Below are positions 1-7,996 of a stretch of DNA of 16,179 bases, in pieces (positions within the stretch are counted from its first letter, which is position 1; each line of letters starts with the position of its first letter). The notes under the pieces were generated by a model. That model saw only the letters and a program-made list of their open reading frames with translations, did no database searches and was not told the origin of the DNA. The stretch is taken from contig NZ_CAMXYY010000033.1 in assembly GCF_947253395.1 (NCBI RefSeq), positions 1 through 16,179 of the forward strand. The letters are read 5' to 3'. Both the position numbers and the translations under genes were made by a program. The stretch comes from an uncultured Olegusella sp. (GTDB lineage Bacteria > Actinomycetota > Coriobacteriia > Coriobacteriales > Atopobiaceae).

Positions 1-365
1 GAAGCATCAGTACCAAAAAAATGCGGGAAGACAAACTGACCGTCTTCCATCATTTGTTGTTCGCTGTGGGAATACTCCATTGGAGCCAAATTGTTATAAG
101 AAGCATCAACAGGCTTGCCCGGCTGAACACCCAGCTGCACATCATAGGAATAGGGCCACACGATGGGCAGCACGATAGCCGAGATGACAATCAGCACAAT
201 GACTACCAAGCTGGTAAAGGCAACTTTGTTTTTGTAAAAACGCTTGCAACCATCACGGAAGAAGGTCGAGCTGGCGCGCATTTGCACCATGTAGGACTTT
301 TCTTCCTCAGATGCAGGAAGAAAATCATCCATGTCAACCTGCATACTCAGGGGATTCTTGTTCAT
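1..365 (-). CDS. oppC: Oligopeptide ABC transporter permease OppC-like, N-terminal part (cut by window edge)
   Basis: This is the N-terminal 121 codons of an inner-membrane permease subunit of a peptide importer; the gene runs off the left edge. The reading frame opens with MNKNPLSMQVDMDDF, has a charged cytosolic stretch to about residue 45, then one membrane segment (VAFTSLVVIVLIVISAIVLP). A polar extracytoplasmic stretch follows, leading to HFFGTDA, the FGTD motif found at this point in OppC/DppC proteins. It follows oppB with no gap: the oppB stop (TAG, 376-374) overlaps the AGGAG site (375-371). Two adjacent ATGs exist; the one at 365 has 5-nt spacing from AGGAG, the one at 368 only 2, so 365 is preferred. 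The partner ATPases and binding protein of this copy must lie outside the window. Confidence 0.88.
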   Translation of the reverse strand, partial: MNKNPLSMQVDMDDFLPASEEEKSYMVQMRASSTFFRDGCKRFYKNKVAFTSLVVIVLIVISAIVLPIVWPYSYDVQLGVQPGKPVDASYNNLAPMEYSHSEQQMMEDGQFVFPHFFGTDA

Positions 366-373
366 CATCGCTC

Positions 374-1300
374 CTAATCCAGGCTGATGCGCGGATCAAC
401 CACGCGATACAAAATGTCACTTACAAGGTTCATAACCACAATGAGTGTGGCGAGAATGATTGTGGTGCCCATGATGAGCGGATAATCACGACCAGTAATT
501 GAGTTAACAAATGCACGGCCAATGCCAGGTACCGCAAAAATCTGCTCAACAACCAAAGAACCTGTGGTGATGTAGGCAAGCTCGGGCCCTAGATACGTAA
601 TAACGGGAATCAAGGAATTCTTGAGAGCATGCTTAAGAATAATATTGCGCTGAGAAACGCCTTTTGCCTTGGCAGTACGAATGTAGTCTTGCCCCAGCAC
701 ATCAAGCATTGAAGAGCGGGTCAAACGCGTTATATATGCCATCGGATAAAGCGCCAAGGTCACAATAGGCAGTATCAGGCCACCTTTAGCTGCACCGTTT
801 GCGGGCAAAAGATGCAACTCAATGGCAAAAAGTAATAAGAGCAACGTACCCATAATAAACGATGGCATCGACACAAATGCCGTTGTGATAACCATGATGA
901 TTTTATCGGCAACAGTATTGCGCCTCAGTGCAGCAAGAGCGCCAAGCAAAACGCCTGATGTTGTAGCGATAATCAATGCAATAACACCAAGCTTTGCTGA
1001 AGTCTTCATGCCGTCGGCAACAATAGTGGTTACTTCACGACCGCGCTGCTTGAGCGAGGGGCCAAAGTCAAAGTGTGAAGCGCCGCCTAGGTAGGTGAGA
1101 TACTGCTCAAACAAGGGCTTGTTGAGACCAAATTTCTCTTCAAGCGCTGCTTTTGCAGCAGGCGTAACTGCCTTCTCACTCGCAAAGGGTCCACCTGGCA
1201 CAGAGTGCATTACAAAAAACGTGATGGTAATGACTGCCCAGATGGTGATAAAAGCAAAGAGGACCCTCTTGATGATGTAGGCAACTTCTTTTGAGTTCAT
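374..1300 (-). CDS. oppB: Oligopeptide ABC transporter permease OppB (left operon)
   Basis: A 308-residue inner-membrane permease, the normal length for OppB/DppB. It has an N-terminal membrane segment after VAYIIKRVLFAF, the extracytoplasmic PGGPFA stretch typical of OppB, then five more hydrophobic segments. The cytosolic EAA loop (DYIRTAKAKG, then HALKNSLIPV, about residues 203-230) contacts the ATPase. It ends in VVDPRISLD, a usual OppB C-terminus. AGGAG lies 7 nt before the ATG. It is first in a leftward operon with oppC and is divergent from a second oppB at 1732. The two OppBs differ clearly in sequence, so this is a separate transporter rather than a recent duplicate. Substrate is inferred only from family (short peptides). 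Confidence 0.95.
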   Translation of the reverse strand: MNSKEVAYIIKRVLFAFITIWAVITITFFVMHSVPGGPFASEKAVTPAAKAALEEKFGLNKPLFEQYLTYLGGASHFDFGPSLKQRGREVTTIVADGMKTSAKLGVIALIIATTSGVLLGALAALRRNTVADKIIMVITTAFVSMPSFIMGTLLLLLFAIELHLLPANGAAKGGLILPIVTLALYPMAYITRLTRSSMLDVLGQDYIRTAKAKGVSQRNIILKHALKNSLIPVITYLGPELAYITTGSLVVEQIFAVPGIGRAFVNSITGRDYPLIMGTTIILATLIVVMNLVSDILYRVVDPRISLD

Positions 1301-1500
1301 AAAGCTCTCCTGTCGCCGGATATAAATTCGCAGCTCACATCAAAATTTGTAGAATAACGCAAACTTATCAAAACAAAACTTAAATCATCTTTGCTAACCT
1401 ACATTACGGATAGATTACAGGGGGGTTTCATTTAGGGTGCCCGAAGGTTTAGCAGAGATGAACAGTAAGCTCCTCGTACGCAGAAGAAGATTTCATAAAT

Positions 1501-1530
1501 TTGCTGCAAAAATATCAAACATGATAAAAT
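1501..1530 (+). promoter_or_regulatory. Candidate sigma-70-type promoter for the right-hand opp operon
   Basis: TTGCTG (1501-1506) and TAAAAT (1525-1530) are separated by 18 nt in an AT-rich stretch of the 431-bp divergent gap. A start about 6-7 nt downstream would fall on or next to the A of an ATG at 1536. If used, it gives a leader of about 195 nt before oppB. This is by eye only; no experimental start site is known. Confidence 0.4.
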
Positions 1531-1535
1531 ATAGA

Positions 1536-1589
1536 ATGTTGTGCTGCGTGCCTGTTGTCTGTGAGGTACCCTATTACCCCACTATTTAA
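1536..1589 (+). CDS. Possible leaderless 17-codon leader peptide (Cys-rich) ahead of oppB
   Basis: An ATG at 1536 opens a 17-codon frame, MLCCVPVVCEVPYYPTI, ending at TAA 1587-1589. It has no Shine-Dalgarno sequence, but the ATG sits at the expected transcription start of the 1501-1530 promoter, so it could be read leaderless, a common mode in actinobacteria. Three of its residues are Cys, with CC at codons 3-4. A stem-loop begins 8 nt after the stop. This pattern resembles attenuator or sensor peptides. The frame is short and could be chance. Confidence 0.25.
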   Translation: MLCCVPVVCEVPYYPTI

Positions 1590-1596
1590 TTGGCAT

Positions 1597-1726
1597 GCCT
1601 CGCTGCGTTATGCAGCAGGCTTCTCGTCTGAGCCTTCTGTATGTACGCATAATGCAAAAAGAGGCAGCAGTTAATAAATAACTGTATGTCTCCCGCATCA
1701 AGTACGATGCGGACTGAAATGGGGAG
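1597..1726 (+). promoter_or_regulatory. Structured 5' leader of oppB with three stem-loops and a possible masked ribosome site
   Basis: Three hairpins follow in order: GCCT-c-GCTGC / GCAGC-AGGC (1597-1620, loop GTTAT), CAGTTA / TAACTG (1668-1684, loop ATAAA), and a perfect CCGCATC / GATGCGG (1693-1712, 6-nt loop). None is followed by a T-run, so they are not ordinary terminators. CTCCC at 1690-1694 can pair with GGGAG (1722-1726) of the oppB ribosome site GGGGAG. That pairing overlaps the base of the third hairpin, so the two folds would compete. No known riboswitch consensus is recognised, including the T-box. Confidence 0.35.
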
Positions 1727-1731
1727 CGTTC

Positions 1732-2724
1732 ATGGCGCGATTCGTCGGATACGTCGTTAAGCGAGTTTTGAACTACATAGTTATGATCTTTGTAGCAACC
1801 TCGTTCACTTACTTTCTGGCCTCAGCTTTTATGAGTCCACGTTCTAATTATGAGTCTCGTACTCCACGTCCCCCACAAGAATCTATTGAGCGCACGCTTG
1901 ATGCTGCCAACCTCAACGATAAAACGCCCATCATGGAGCGCTATCAAAAGTGGATTGGTGACATTCTCACCAAAGCTGACTTTGGCAAGACTCCAACAGG
2001 CGCTTCAGTTAACCACGAAATTTCTTCCCGCATTGGCGCTTCTGTCCAGCTCATGTTACTTGCTACCATTATTTCTATCGTGGTCGGCGTAAGCCTTGGT
2101 GTCTACACCGCCCAACGCCAATATCAGTGGCAAGACCGCTTTTGGAGCGGTGTCGCTTCGCTATTTATGGTTATCCCGACTGTTGTATTAGCAATTTTGA
2201 TTGTATTTTTTGCAATCGAGGTCAATACCGCGGCTGGCACGCGCATCTTCTATGTAACGGGACTTTCCAGCTATAGCGGTCCCAACTTCGTTATTGGTCT
2301 GCTCGACTTCCTCCAGCACATTTTGCTGCCGACCATCGTCCTTACTATTATTAGTGCCGTTGGTTATCACTTGGGTCAGCGTACGTATCTGCTTGACGAA
2401 ATGCACGCTGATTATGTGCGCACTGCTCGTGCAAAGGGTCTTACAAAAAAACAGGCTATTCGCAAACATGCTCTCCGTGCCTCTTTAATTCCTACTGCCG
2501 TATCTGTAGCTTTCTCCATTGCTGGCATCTTTACTGGTGCTGTTATGACCGAGAAGATTTTTGCTATCCACGGTCTTGGTGAATACTTCATCAATTGCAT
2601 CAACAACAACAATATTCATGGTGCAGTTGCTGTTGCCGCCTTCAGTGGTGCTTGTACGCTCGTCGGTGCTCTGCTTGCCGACCTCTTTGCTGCAGCACTC
2701 GATCCTCGAATCAAGATGAGCTAA
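1732..2724 (+). CDS. oppB: Oligopeptide ABC transporter permease OppB (right operon)
   Basis: A 330-residue inner-membrane permease. It starts MARFVGYVVKRVLNY, the usual OppB opening, has a long extracytoplasmic segment (about residues 34-100) and five further hydrophobic stretches. The EAA loop reads HADYVRTARAKGLTKKQ, then HALRASLIP (about residues 225-255). The C-terminus ALDPRIKMS matches the family. GGGGAG at 1721-1726 supports the ATG at 1732. It is the first gene of oppB-oppC-oppDF, and its stop overlaps the next ribosome site. It pairs with the oppC that follows to form the channel. The stretch NTAAGTRIFYVTGLSSYSG between membrane segments is longer than in the left-hand OppB. Confidence 0.95.
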   Translation: MARFVGYVVKRVLNYIVMIFVATSFTYFLASAFMSPRSNYESRTPRPPQESIERTLDAANLNDKTPIMERYQKWIGDILTKADFGKTPTGASVNHEISSRIGASVQLMLLATIISIVVGVSLGVYTAQRQYQWQDRFWSGVASLFMVIPTVVLAILIVFFAIEVNTAAGTRIFYVTGLSSYSGPNFVIGLLDFLQHILLPTIVLTIISAVGYHLGQRTYLLDEMHADYVRTARAKGLTKKQAIRKHALRASLIPTAVSVAFSIAGIFTGAVMTEKIFAIHGLGEYFINCINNNNIHGAVAVAAFSGACTLVGALLADLFAAALDPRIKMS

Positions 2725-2734
2725 GGAGAGCACA

Positions 2735-3772
2735 ATGTCTGAAGAAAAAAGACAGCTTGCGTCCCCTGAAAATACGGACGTAAAAACTGATGAAGTCCAC
2801 CTCACCAACGCAGAGCTCGAGCTATTGGCTGACGAATTGGGTGGCTCTGGTGGCGAGGTCAAGCGTATCGGTTATTTTTCACTTATTGGTCGTCGTTTTG
2901 TGCGCCAGCGTAGCGCTATGGTGGGACTTGTCATCCTGATTATTCTGATTATTCTCGCTATTTTTGGGCCGTATATGACGCCTTTTACCTATACCGATCC
3001 CGATTTCACGGCACTGAATGTGCCTCCTAATCCAACGCACTGGTTTGGTACCGATGGCGGTGGCTTTGATCTGTTTGCCAGCGTTGTTCATGGCCTCGGC
3101 CGTTCTTTGGCAATCGGTATTATTTACTCTGTGCTAACCACCATCATCGCTGCAGTTGTTGGCACCTCTATTGCCTATGTACGCGGCGTTCCGGAAAAAA
3201 TTGGCATGTGGTTCCTAGATATGCTACTCATCATCCCAAGCTTTTTGCTTGTGGCCATGGTGGTTCGTGCCTCCAGTGGTACTGAGGGCTGGTGGATGCT
3301 GATTGTGGGCCTGACTGCCTTTGGTTGGATTGGCTATGCTCGTACCCTGCGTACCATGGCGCTTTCTCTGCGTGAACGCGACTATGTTCGTGCCGCAAAA
3401 TATATGGGTGTCTCCCCCATTAAGACCATTATTCGTCACCTTATTCCCAACCTTGGCTCCATCTTGATTTTGGACACGGTGTTGGGTGTTATTGGTGGTA
3501 TTAACTCCGAGACTGCCTATAGCTTCTTAGGTCTAGGCATCAAGGCTCCCGATACATCCTTGGGCTACCTTTTGAGCCAGGGTTCATCCGCTATGCTTTC
3601 TGCCCCCTGGGTTATTCTCATTCCCTCTATCGTTTTGATTGTGCTCTGCGTCAGCATGCAGCTCATTGGCGATGGTCTGCGCGATGCAATCGACCCGTAT
3701 TCCCGCGCTGCCGGCACGGTAGAAGACGACGCCGAAGAGGATGCAGTTGCTACCGAGACCGCTAAGGCGTAA
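2735..3772 (+). CDS. oppC: Oligopeptide ABC transporter permease OppC (right operon)
   Basis: A 345-residue inner-membrane permease. An unusually long acidic cytosolic N-terminus (about 45 residues) precedes SLIGRRFVRQRSAMVGL and the first membrane segment. HWFGTDGGGFDLFASVVHG (about residues 102-120) is the OppC family motif. The EAA loop is RERDYVRAAKYMGV, then IRHLIPN (about residues 212-237). It ends DGLRDAIDPY, the usual OppC end, followed by an acidic tail (VEDDAEEDAVATETAKA) that is extra to the family core. AAGGAG (2723-2728) overlaps the oppB stop and lies 6 nt from the ATG, so translation is probably coupled. It works with the OppB at 1732 and the fused ATPase at 3853. Confidence 0.95.
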   Translation: MSEEKRQLASPENTDVKTDEVHLTNAELELLADELGGSGGEVKRIGYFSLIGRRFVRQRSAMVGLVILIILIILAIFGPYMTPFTYTDPDFTALNVPPNPTHWFGTDGGGFDLFASVVHGLGRSLAIGIIYSVLTTIIAAVVGTSIAYVRGVPEKIGMWFLDMLLIIPSFLLVAMVVRASSGTEGWWMLIVGLTAFGWIGYARTLRTMALSLRERDYVRAAKYMGVSPIKTIIRHLIPNLGSILILDTVLGVIGGINSETAYSFLGLGIKAPDTSLGYLLSQGSSAMLSAPWVILIPSIVLIVLCVSMQLIGDGLRDAIDPYSRAAGTVEDDAEEDAVATETAKA

Positions 3773-3852
3773 AGAAAGTTTGTGATTTTTACGTCTTGGG
3801 TATGGCGCGCTCACTTGCGAGCGCACAACAAATGAAAGTGACGGAGCTACAA

Positions 3853-5895
3853 ATGGCCGAAACGACAAGTACAAGTACGCAGACCTCTTGGGTTGTCAAG
3901 GACGATACCCTACGCTATGAGCTGCTTGAAAATAACGGACCCAAGGGTGCCCCTCAGGGCGACCCTATCATGAGTATTCGTAACCTCAAGGTGTCTTTTG
4001 CAACCGAGGCAGGTCGCGTCGATGCCGTACGCGGTGTTAACTTTGACCTTTGGCGCGGACGTACCTTGGGCATCGTAGGCGAGTCGGGGTCGGGCAAGTC
4101 AGTAACTGCTCTTTCTTTGATTGGTCTTCTTGATGACAATGCTCACGTCACCGGTTCGGTCAAATTTGATGGAGAAGAGCTGGTAGACAAGACAGACGAG
4201 GAGATGGCGGCTTTCCGCGGCAAGTCTATCTCGATGATTTTCCAAGATCCCCTGTCTGCTTTAACACCTATGTTTAGTATTGGCGATCAGTTAGCAGAAA
4301 CCTTGCTCATTCATAACCCCAATATGACCAAACAGCAGCTCCATGATCGCTGTATCGAACTGCTCACCATGGTGGGTATTACCAACCCCGAAGATCGCCT
4401 AGACGCTTACCCTCACGAGTTTTCTGGCGGTATGCGTCAGCGCGTTGTTATTGCCATTGCTATCGCTAACGACCCTGATGTCATCATTGCCGACGAGCCC
4501 ACCACGGCACTCGACGTAACCATTCAGGCACAGATTTTAGATGTACTCGCTGTAGCTCAACGTGAAACGGGTGCAGCGGTTGTCCTGATTACCCATGATT
4601 TAGGTGTTATTGCAGGCACCGCAGACGATGTCTTGGTTATGTATGCTGGTCGTGCTGTCGAGCGTGCCAGTATCGACACCGTCTTTGACCAGCCTTCTCA
4701 CCCCTACACCATGGGTCTTTTGGGCGCCGTCCCCAAGCCTCACGTAGCAGCTGAGCATCGTCTGGTCCCTATCAAAGGCAACCCTCCCTCGCTGGCTGCT
4801 ATTCCTAAGGGCTGTCCTTTCTCACCGCGCTGCCCCATGGCAAGTGGCTCCTGCTTTGAGATTGAGCCAACCCTTGATCCTTTTAACGCTGCCGAAGGCC
4901 ACCTCGTAAGCTGCCATAAGCTCGCAACCATCCGCGATCGCCACCTCAACTTTGAAGATGTTTATCCCAAGCTTGAACCCTTGCCAGCTAAGTGGGCCGA
5001 AGTACCTCGCGATCAGCGCCCCCTTGTCCTTGAGGTCAAGGATTTGGTAAAGACCTTCCCTGTTCAAGGCAAGGGTTTGATTCGCCGTGACAAGGGCACG
5101 ATGACCGCTGTTGACCATGTCTCTTTCAAGCTTCATGAGGGTGAGACACTGGCTTTGGTTGGCGAGTCTGGTTCGGGTAAGTCCACCACACTGATGCAGA
5201 TCATGGATCTCGTGAAACCTGAAAGCGGCAGTATTACCGTACTAGGCAAGGATATTGCAGGCCTTAAAAACACCCGCGAGCGTCGTGAGCTTAGACGTGA
5301 TTTGCAGGTTATCTTCCAAGATCCCATGAGTTCACTTGACCCTCGTATGCCCATCTACGATGTGTTGGCAGAGCCCCTGCGCGCGCAGAAATGGACGCCC
5401 AAGGATATCAACAAACGTATTGGTGAGCTGATGCATCTTGTCGGTATCAATCCCGACTATGTTGACCGCTTCCCTTCTCAGTTCTCGGGTGGTCAACGTC
5501 AGCGTATTGCTATTGCACGCGCCCTTGCTACCAGCCCCAAGATTTTGTTGCTTGATGAGCCTATTGCCTCTCTGGATGTCTCTATTCAGGCAGGCATCAT
5601 CAACCTGCTTGAAGATTTGCAGGTACAGCTCAAGATTTCTTATCTCTTTGTTGCCCATGACTTGGCAGTTATTCGCCACATCTCTGACAGTGTTGCCGTT
5701 ATGCACCTGGGAAAGATTGTTGAGCAGGGAGACACCGAAGAAGTCTTTACCAATCCGCAAGATCCTTACACACAAGCTCTGCTTTCTGCCATCCCCATTC
5801 CTGACCCCAAGATTGAACGCACACGTGAGCGCATGGTCTATCAGGATGGCAAGTTGGTTTCTTCTTCTAGCCTACTTTCTGGCCACAAGGCCTAG
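3853..5895 (+). CDS. oppDF: Fused oligopeptide importer ATPase, OppD-OppF in one chain
   Basis: One 680-residue chain carries both ATPases. The OppD half has Walker A GESGSGKS (76-83), signature FSGGM (190-194), Walker B VIIADEPT and switch H248. The OppD-type C-terminal extension follows, with four cysteines (C321, C327, C334, C354) in the GCPFSPRC context; in related DppD proteins such a set binds a 4Fe-4S cluster. The OppF half has Walker A 437-444, signature FSGGQ (544-548), Walker B ILLLDEP and H602, with a shorter Cys-free tail. Both sites look intact. The start at 3853 is chosen because GGAG (3843-3846) sits 6 nt upstream; in-frame starts at 3796, 3802 and 3832 lack a ribosome site. 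It powers the OppB/OppC channel just upstream. Confidence 0.93.
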   Translation: MAETTSTSTQTSWVVKDDTLRYELLENNGPKGAPQGDPIMSIRNLKVSFATEAGRVDAVRGVNFDLWRGRTLGIVGESGSGKSVTALSLIGLLDDNAHVTGSVKFDGEELVDKTDEEMAAFRGKSISMIFQDPLSALTPMFSIGDQLAETLLIHNPNMTKQQLHDRCIELLTMVGITNPEDRLDAYPHEFSGGMRQRVVIAIAIANDPDVIIADEPTTALDVTIQAQILDVLAVAQRETGAAVVLITHDLGVIAGTADDVLVMYAGRAVERASIDTVFDQPSHPYTMGLLGAVPKPHVAAEHRLVPIKGNPPSLAAIPKGCPFSPRCPMASGSCFEIEPTLDPFNAAEGHLVSCHKLATIRDRHLNFEDVYPKLEPLPAKWAEVPRDQRPLVLEVKDLVKTFPVQGKGLIRRDKGTMTAVDHVSFKLHEGETLALVGESGSGKSTTLMQIMDLVKPESGSITVLGKDIAGLKNTRERRELRRDLQVIFQDPMSSLDPRMPIYDVLAEPLRAQKWTPKDINKRIGELMHLVGINPDYVDRFPSQFSGGQRQRIAIARALATSPKILLLDEPIASLDVSIQAGIINLLEDLQVQLKISYLFVAHDLAVIRHISDSVAVMHLGKIVEQGDTEEVFTNPQDPYTQALLSAIPIPDPKIERTRERMVYQDGKLVSSSSLLSGHKA

Positions 5896-5923
5896 CATAG
5901 CTTCAGTGCAAAAAAACAAGTTG

Positions 5924-5955
5924 AAAGTGGCTCGCAATGTGCGGGTCACTTTTTT
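5924..5955 (+). terminator. Rho-independent terminator after oppDF
   Basis: A 13-bp stem (5924-5936 with 5940-5952, two G-U pairs, 3-nt loop ATG) runs into TTTTTT at 5950-5955. It separates the permease/ATPase genes from oppA, implying that oppA has its own promoter or receives read-through. Confidence 0.85.
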
Positions 5956-6110
5956 GTGTGTATCGGATGTTCATAGCATTATGTAACAAATTGGAAACAT
6001 CCATCCACAGATATGCCACCACTTTTTATATGATTTCTAATAAAATATTGTGGAGTACCAAAAGGTGCTTTTTAGCACTATTACCTGCACGATGACATTT
6101 TGGAGGAAAC
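5956..6110 (+). promoter_or_regulatory. oppA upstream region with AT-rich promoter-like stretch and small hairpin
   Basis: An AT-rich run (6021-6050) includes TAAAAT at 6041-6046, a plausible -10, but no clear -35 is seen at normal spacing. A perfect hairpin GTGCT-TTTT-AGCAC (6065-6078) lies in the would-be leader. GGAGG (6102-6106) precedes the oppA ATG. Since a terminator lies just upstream, a promoter is expected here. Confidence 0.35.
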
Positions 6111-7883
6111 ATGGCACTTTCTCGTCGTTCGTTCTTGGGTGTGGCAGGCACTGCTGCTACCATCGCCGGACTCGGTCTGGCTGGGTGCGGCAAGTCTGGC
6201 AACAGCGGCGCTGGCTCTAACGCAGGCGACACAGGCGTCGAGCCCCAGAACGGTTCTCCCGCCACTACCCCGCTTGACAAGCTCCCCATCCCTGAGAAGG
6301 GCAAGACCTACAATAACCCGCTTGAGCGCGATGCAATCAAGGACGGCGGCACCCTCGTGCTCCCCATTACCGAGATTGGTCCAGACTTTAACTACTTCAG
6401 CGTAAACGGTAATACCACCTACATCAGGTGGTTCTGGTACCTTTACAACCAAGCTGCCACTCTTTATCGCTGCGATCCTACCGGCAAAGAGTTTACGCCC
6501 AACCCCAACTTTGTTGAGTCCAGCTCCGTTGAGGACAAGGACGGCAAGCAGGTTGTTACCCTCAATCTCGCCGAGAAGGCAGTCTTTAACGATGGCACCC
6601 CCATCGACTGGACCGCTGTTAAAGCTCTGTGGACCTGCATGAATGGTCAAGACGAGAACTACACTCCTTCTGCTACTGACGGCTTTGATCAGATTTCAAG
6701 CGTCGAGAAGGGCGAGAATGACAAGCAGGCTATCATCACTTTCGATAAGCCTTTCTACCCCTACGAGTCTCTGATGGGTGCCCTGCACCCTGCAGCTGCT
6801 GATCCTAAGGTCTTTAACGAGGGCTGGGTCAACAACTGGCACAACGAGTGGGGCTGCGGTCCTTTCGTCATCGACAAGGCCAATGAGACCGAGATCACCT
6901 TTGTCCGCAACGACAAATGGTGGGGCGATGAGGCAAAACTCGAGTCCATCACTTTCAAGCAGATGGATTCTCAGGCAATGTTCAACGCCTTCAAGAATGG
7001 TGAGGTTGACGCCACTGAGGCTGGCCAGAGCGGCTCTGCCGAGATGCTTTCCAACTTCTTGGGTATGGAGAACACCGAGGTGCGTCGTGGTGACTCCACC
7101 AGCATTGCTTGTATCGAGGTCAACGCTTCCCGTGAGGGTCTCAAGGACATCGCAGTCCGCAAGGCTTTTGTCCAGTGCATCAACACCGAGACCATCTTGG
7201 GCATCGTCTATCAGGGTGTTAACTGGTCTGAGGAGCGCTTGGGCTCGCTGACTATTCTGCCCTGGATGGATGGCTATGAGAACAACTTGCCCACGGATGT
7301 CACTGATCCCAAGCCTGGCGATGAACAGATTGCTGCCGCCAAAAAGACCCTTGAGGATGCTGGCTATACCATGGGTAGCGACGGTTACTATGAGAAGGAC
7401 GGCAAGCAGGTCGCCTTTACCTTTACCGCCATTGGTGACTCCAACACCGTCAAGAATCGTGCAGCTGCTATCCAAAAGATGGCCAAGGATGCTGGCATGA
7501 AGATTGACATCGACAATAAGCCTGCTTCTGAGTTCTCCAAGACTTTGACCGGCGGCAACTGGGATACCTTCCTCTTTGGTTGGAACTCTGGTTCTGCTTC
7601 CTACAACAACGGCAAGCAGATCTTTGGTGTCGACAGCGACTCCAACTTCACCCACACTGGCTCCAAGGAACTCGATGAGAAGTTTGTTGCTGTCACGGGT
7701 ATCGCCGATCACGCTGAGCAGATGAAGGCCTTTAACGAGGCTGAGAAGGAAGCTCTTACTTCCTACGCCTTCATCCCTCTGTACGCTGGTGCAGACTGCA
7801 TGCTCTGCAAGGCTGGTCTTGCTAACTGGGGTCCCGCTCTACTCTCCGATATCCAGGCTGAGAACATCGGTTGGGCAAAGTAA
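6111..7883 (+). CDS. oppA: Oligopeptide-binding lipoprotein OppA (SBP family 5), Tat-type signal
   Basis: A 590-residue extracytoplasmic solute-binding protein that captures peptides for the OppBC channel. The N-terminus has a twin-arginine motif SRRSFLG (4-10), a hydrophobic stretch and a lipobox LAGC with the lipidated Cys at 26, followed by a Gly/Ser/Asn linker. That indicates export in folded form and membrane anchoring. The body has family-5 features: a start of mature domain at GGTLVLPI, FNDGTPIDWTAVKALW, CGPFVIDKANETEITFVRNDKWWGD (split here by eye into DGTPI and GPF motifs), and a late WDTFLFGW stretch. GGAGGAAAC precedes the ATG. Codons are strongly biased to GAG, AAG and C-ending forms compared with the permease genes, suggesting high expression, as expected for a binding protein needed in excess. 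Confidence 0.95.
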   Translation: MALSRRSFLGVAGTAATIAGLGLAGCGKSGNSGAGSNAGDTGVEPQNGSPATTPLDKLPIPEKGKTYNNPLERDAIKDGGTLVLPITEIGPDFNYFSVNGNTTYIRWFWYLYNQAATLYRCDPTGKEFTPNPNFVESSSVEDKDGKQVVTLNLAEKAVFNDGTPIDWTAVKALWTCMNGQDENYTPSATDGFDQISSVEKGENDKQAIITFDKPFYPYESLMGALHPAAADPKVFNEGWVNNWHNEWGCGPFVIDKANETEITFVRNDKWWGDEAKLESITFKQMDSQAMFNAFKNGEVDATEAGQSGSAEMLSNFLGMENTEVRRGDSTSIACIEVNASREGLKDIAVRKAFVQCINTETILGIVYQGVNWSEERLGSLTILPWMDGYENNLPTDVTDPKPGDEQIAAAKKTLEDAGYTMGSDGYYEKDGKQVAFTFTAIGDSNTVKNRAAAIQKMAKDAGMKIDIDNKPASEFSKTLTGGNWDTFLFGWNSGSASYNNGKQIFGVDSDSNFTHTGSKELDEKFVAVTGIADHAEQMKAFNEAEKEALTSYAFIPLYAGADCMLCKAGLANWGPALLSDIQAENIGWAK

Positions 7884-7910
7884 CTCGTCTTACGCCAAAT
7901 AAGCGCGACT

Positions 7911-7938
7911 AAGAGCCTCCTTCGGGAGGCTCTTTTTT
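7911..7938 (+). terminator. Strong rho-independent terminator after oppA
   Basis: A perfect 10-bp stem AAGAGCCTCC / GGAGGCTCTT with a TTCG tetraloop (7921-7924) is followed by TTTTTT (7933-7938). It closes the oppA transcript before the repeat array that starts at 7997. Confidence 0.95.
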
Positions 7939-7996
7939 ATTACTGAGAGATGCACGGCGCATCTCGAGTCATCTTGAGTCTCAATCCGGCTCTGCT

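Noticed and set aside
21..502. Plus-strand frames over the left opp genes
   Set aside because: They lie antisense to oppC/oppB, which have clear family motifs; they are shadows.
1561..1731. T-box or other known riboswitch in the oppB leader
   Set aside because: No T-box consensus, no terminator with a T-run, and no riboswitch core that I recognise.
6081..7712. Long minus-strand frames (up to 338 codons) opposite oppA
   Set aside because: They arise from the strong codon bias of oppA, lack family motifs and ribosome sites, and are antisense to a confident gene.
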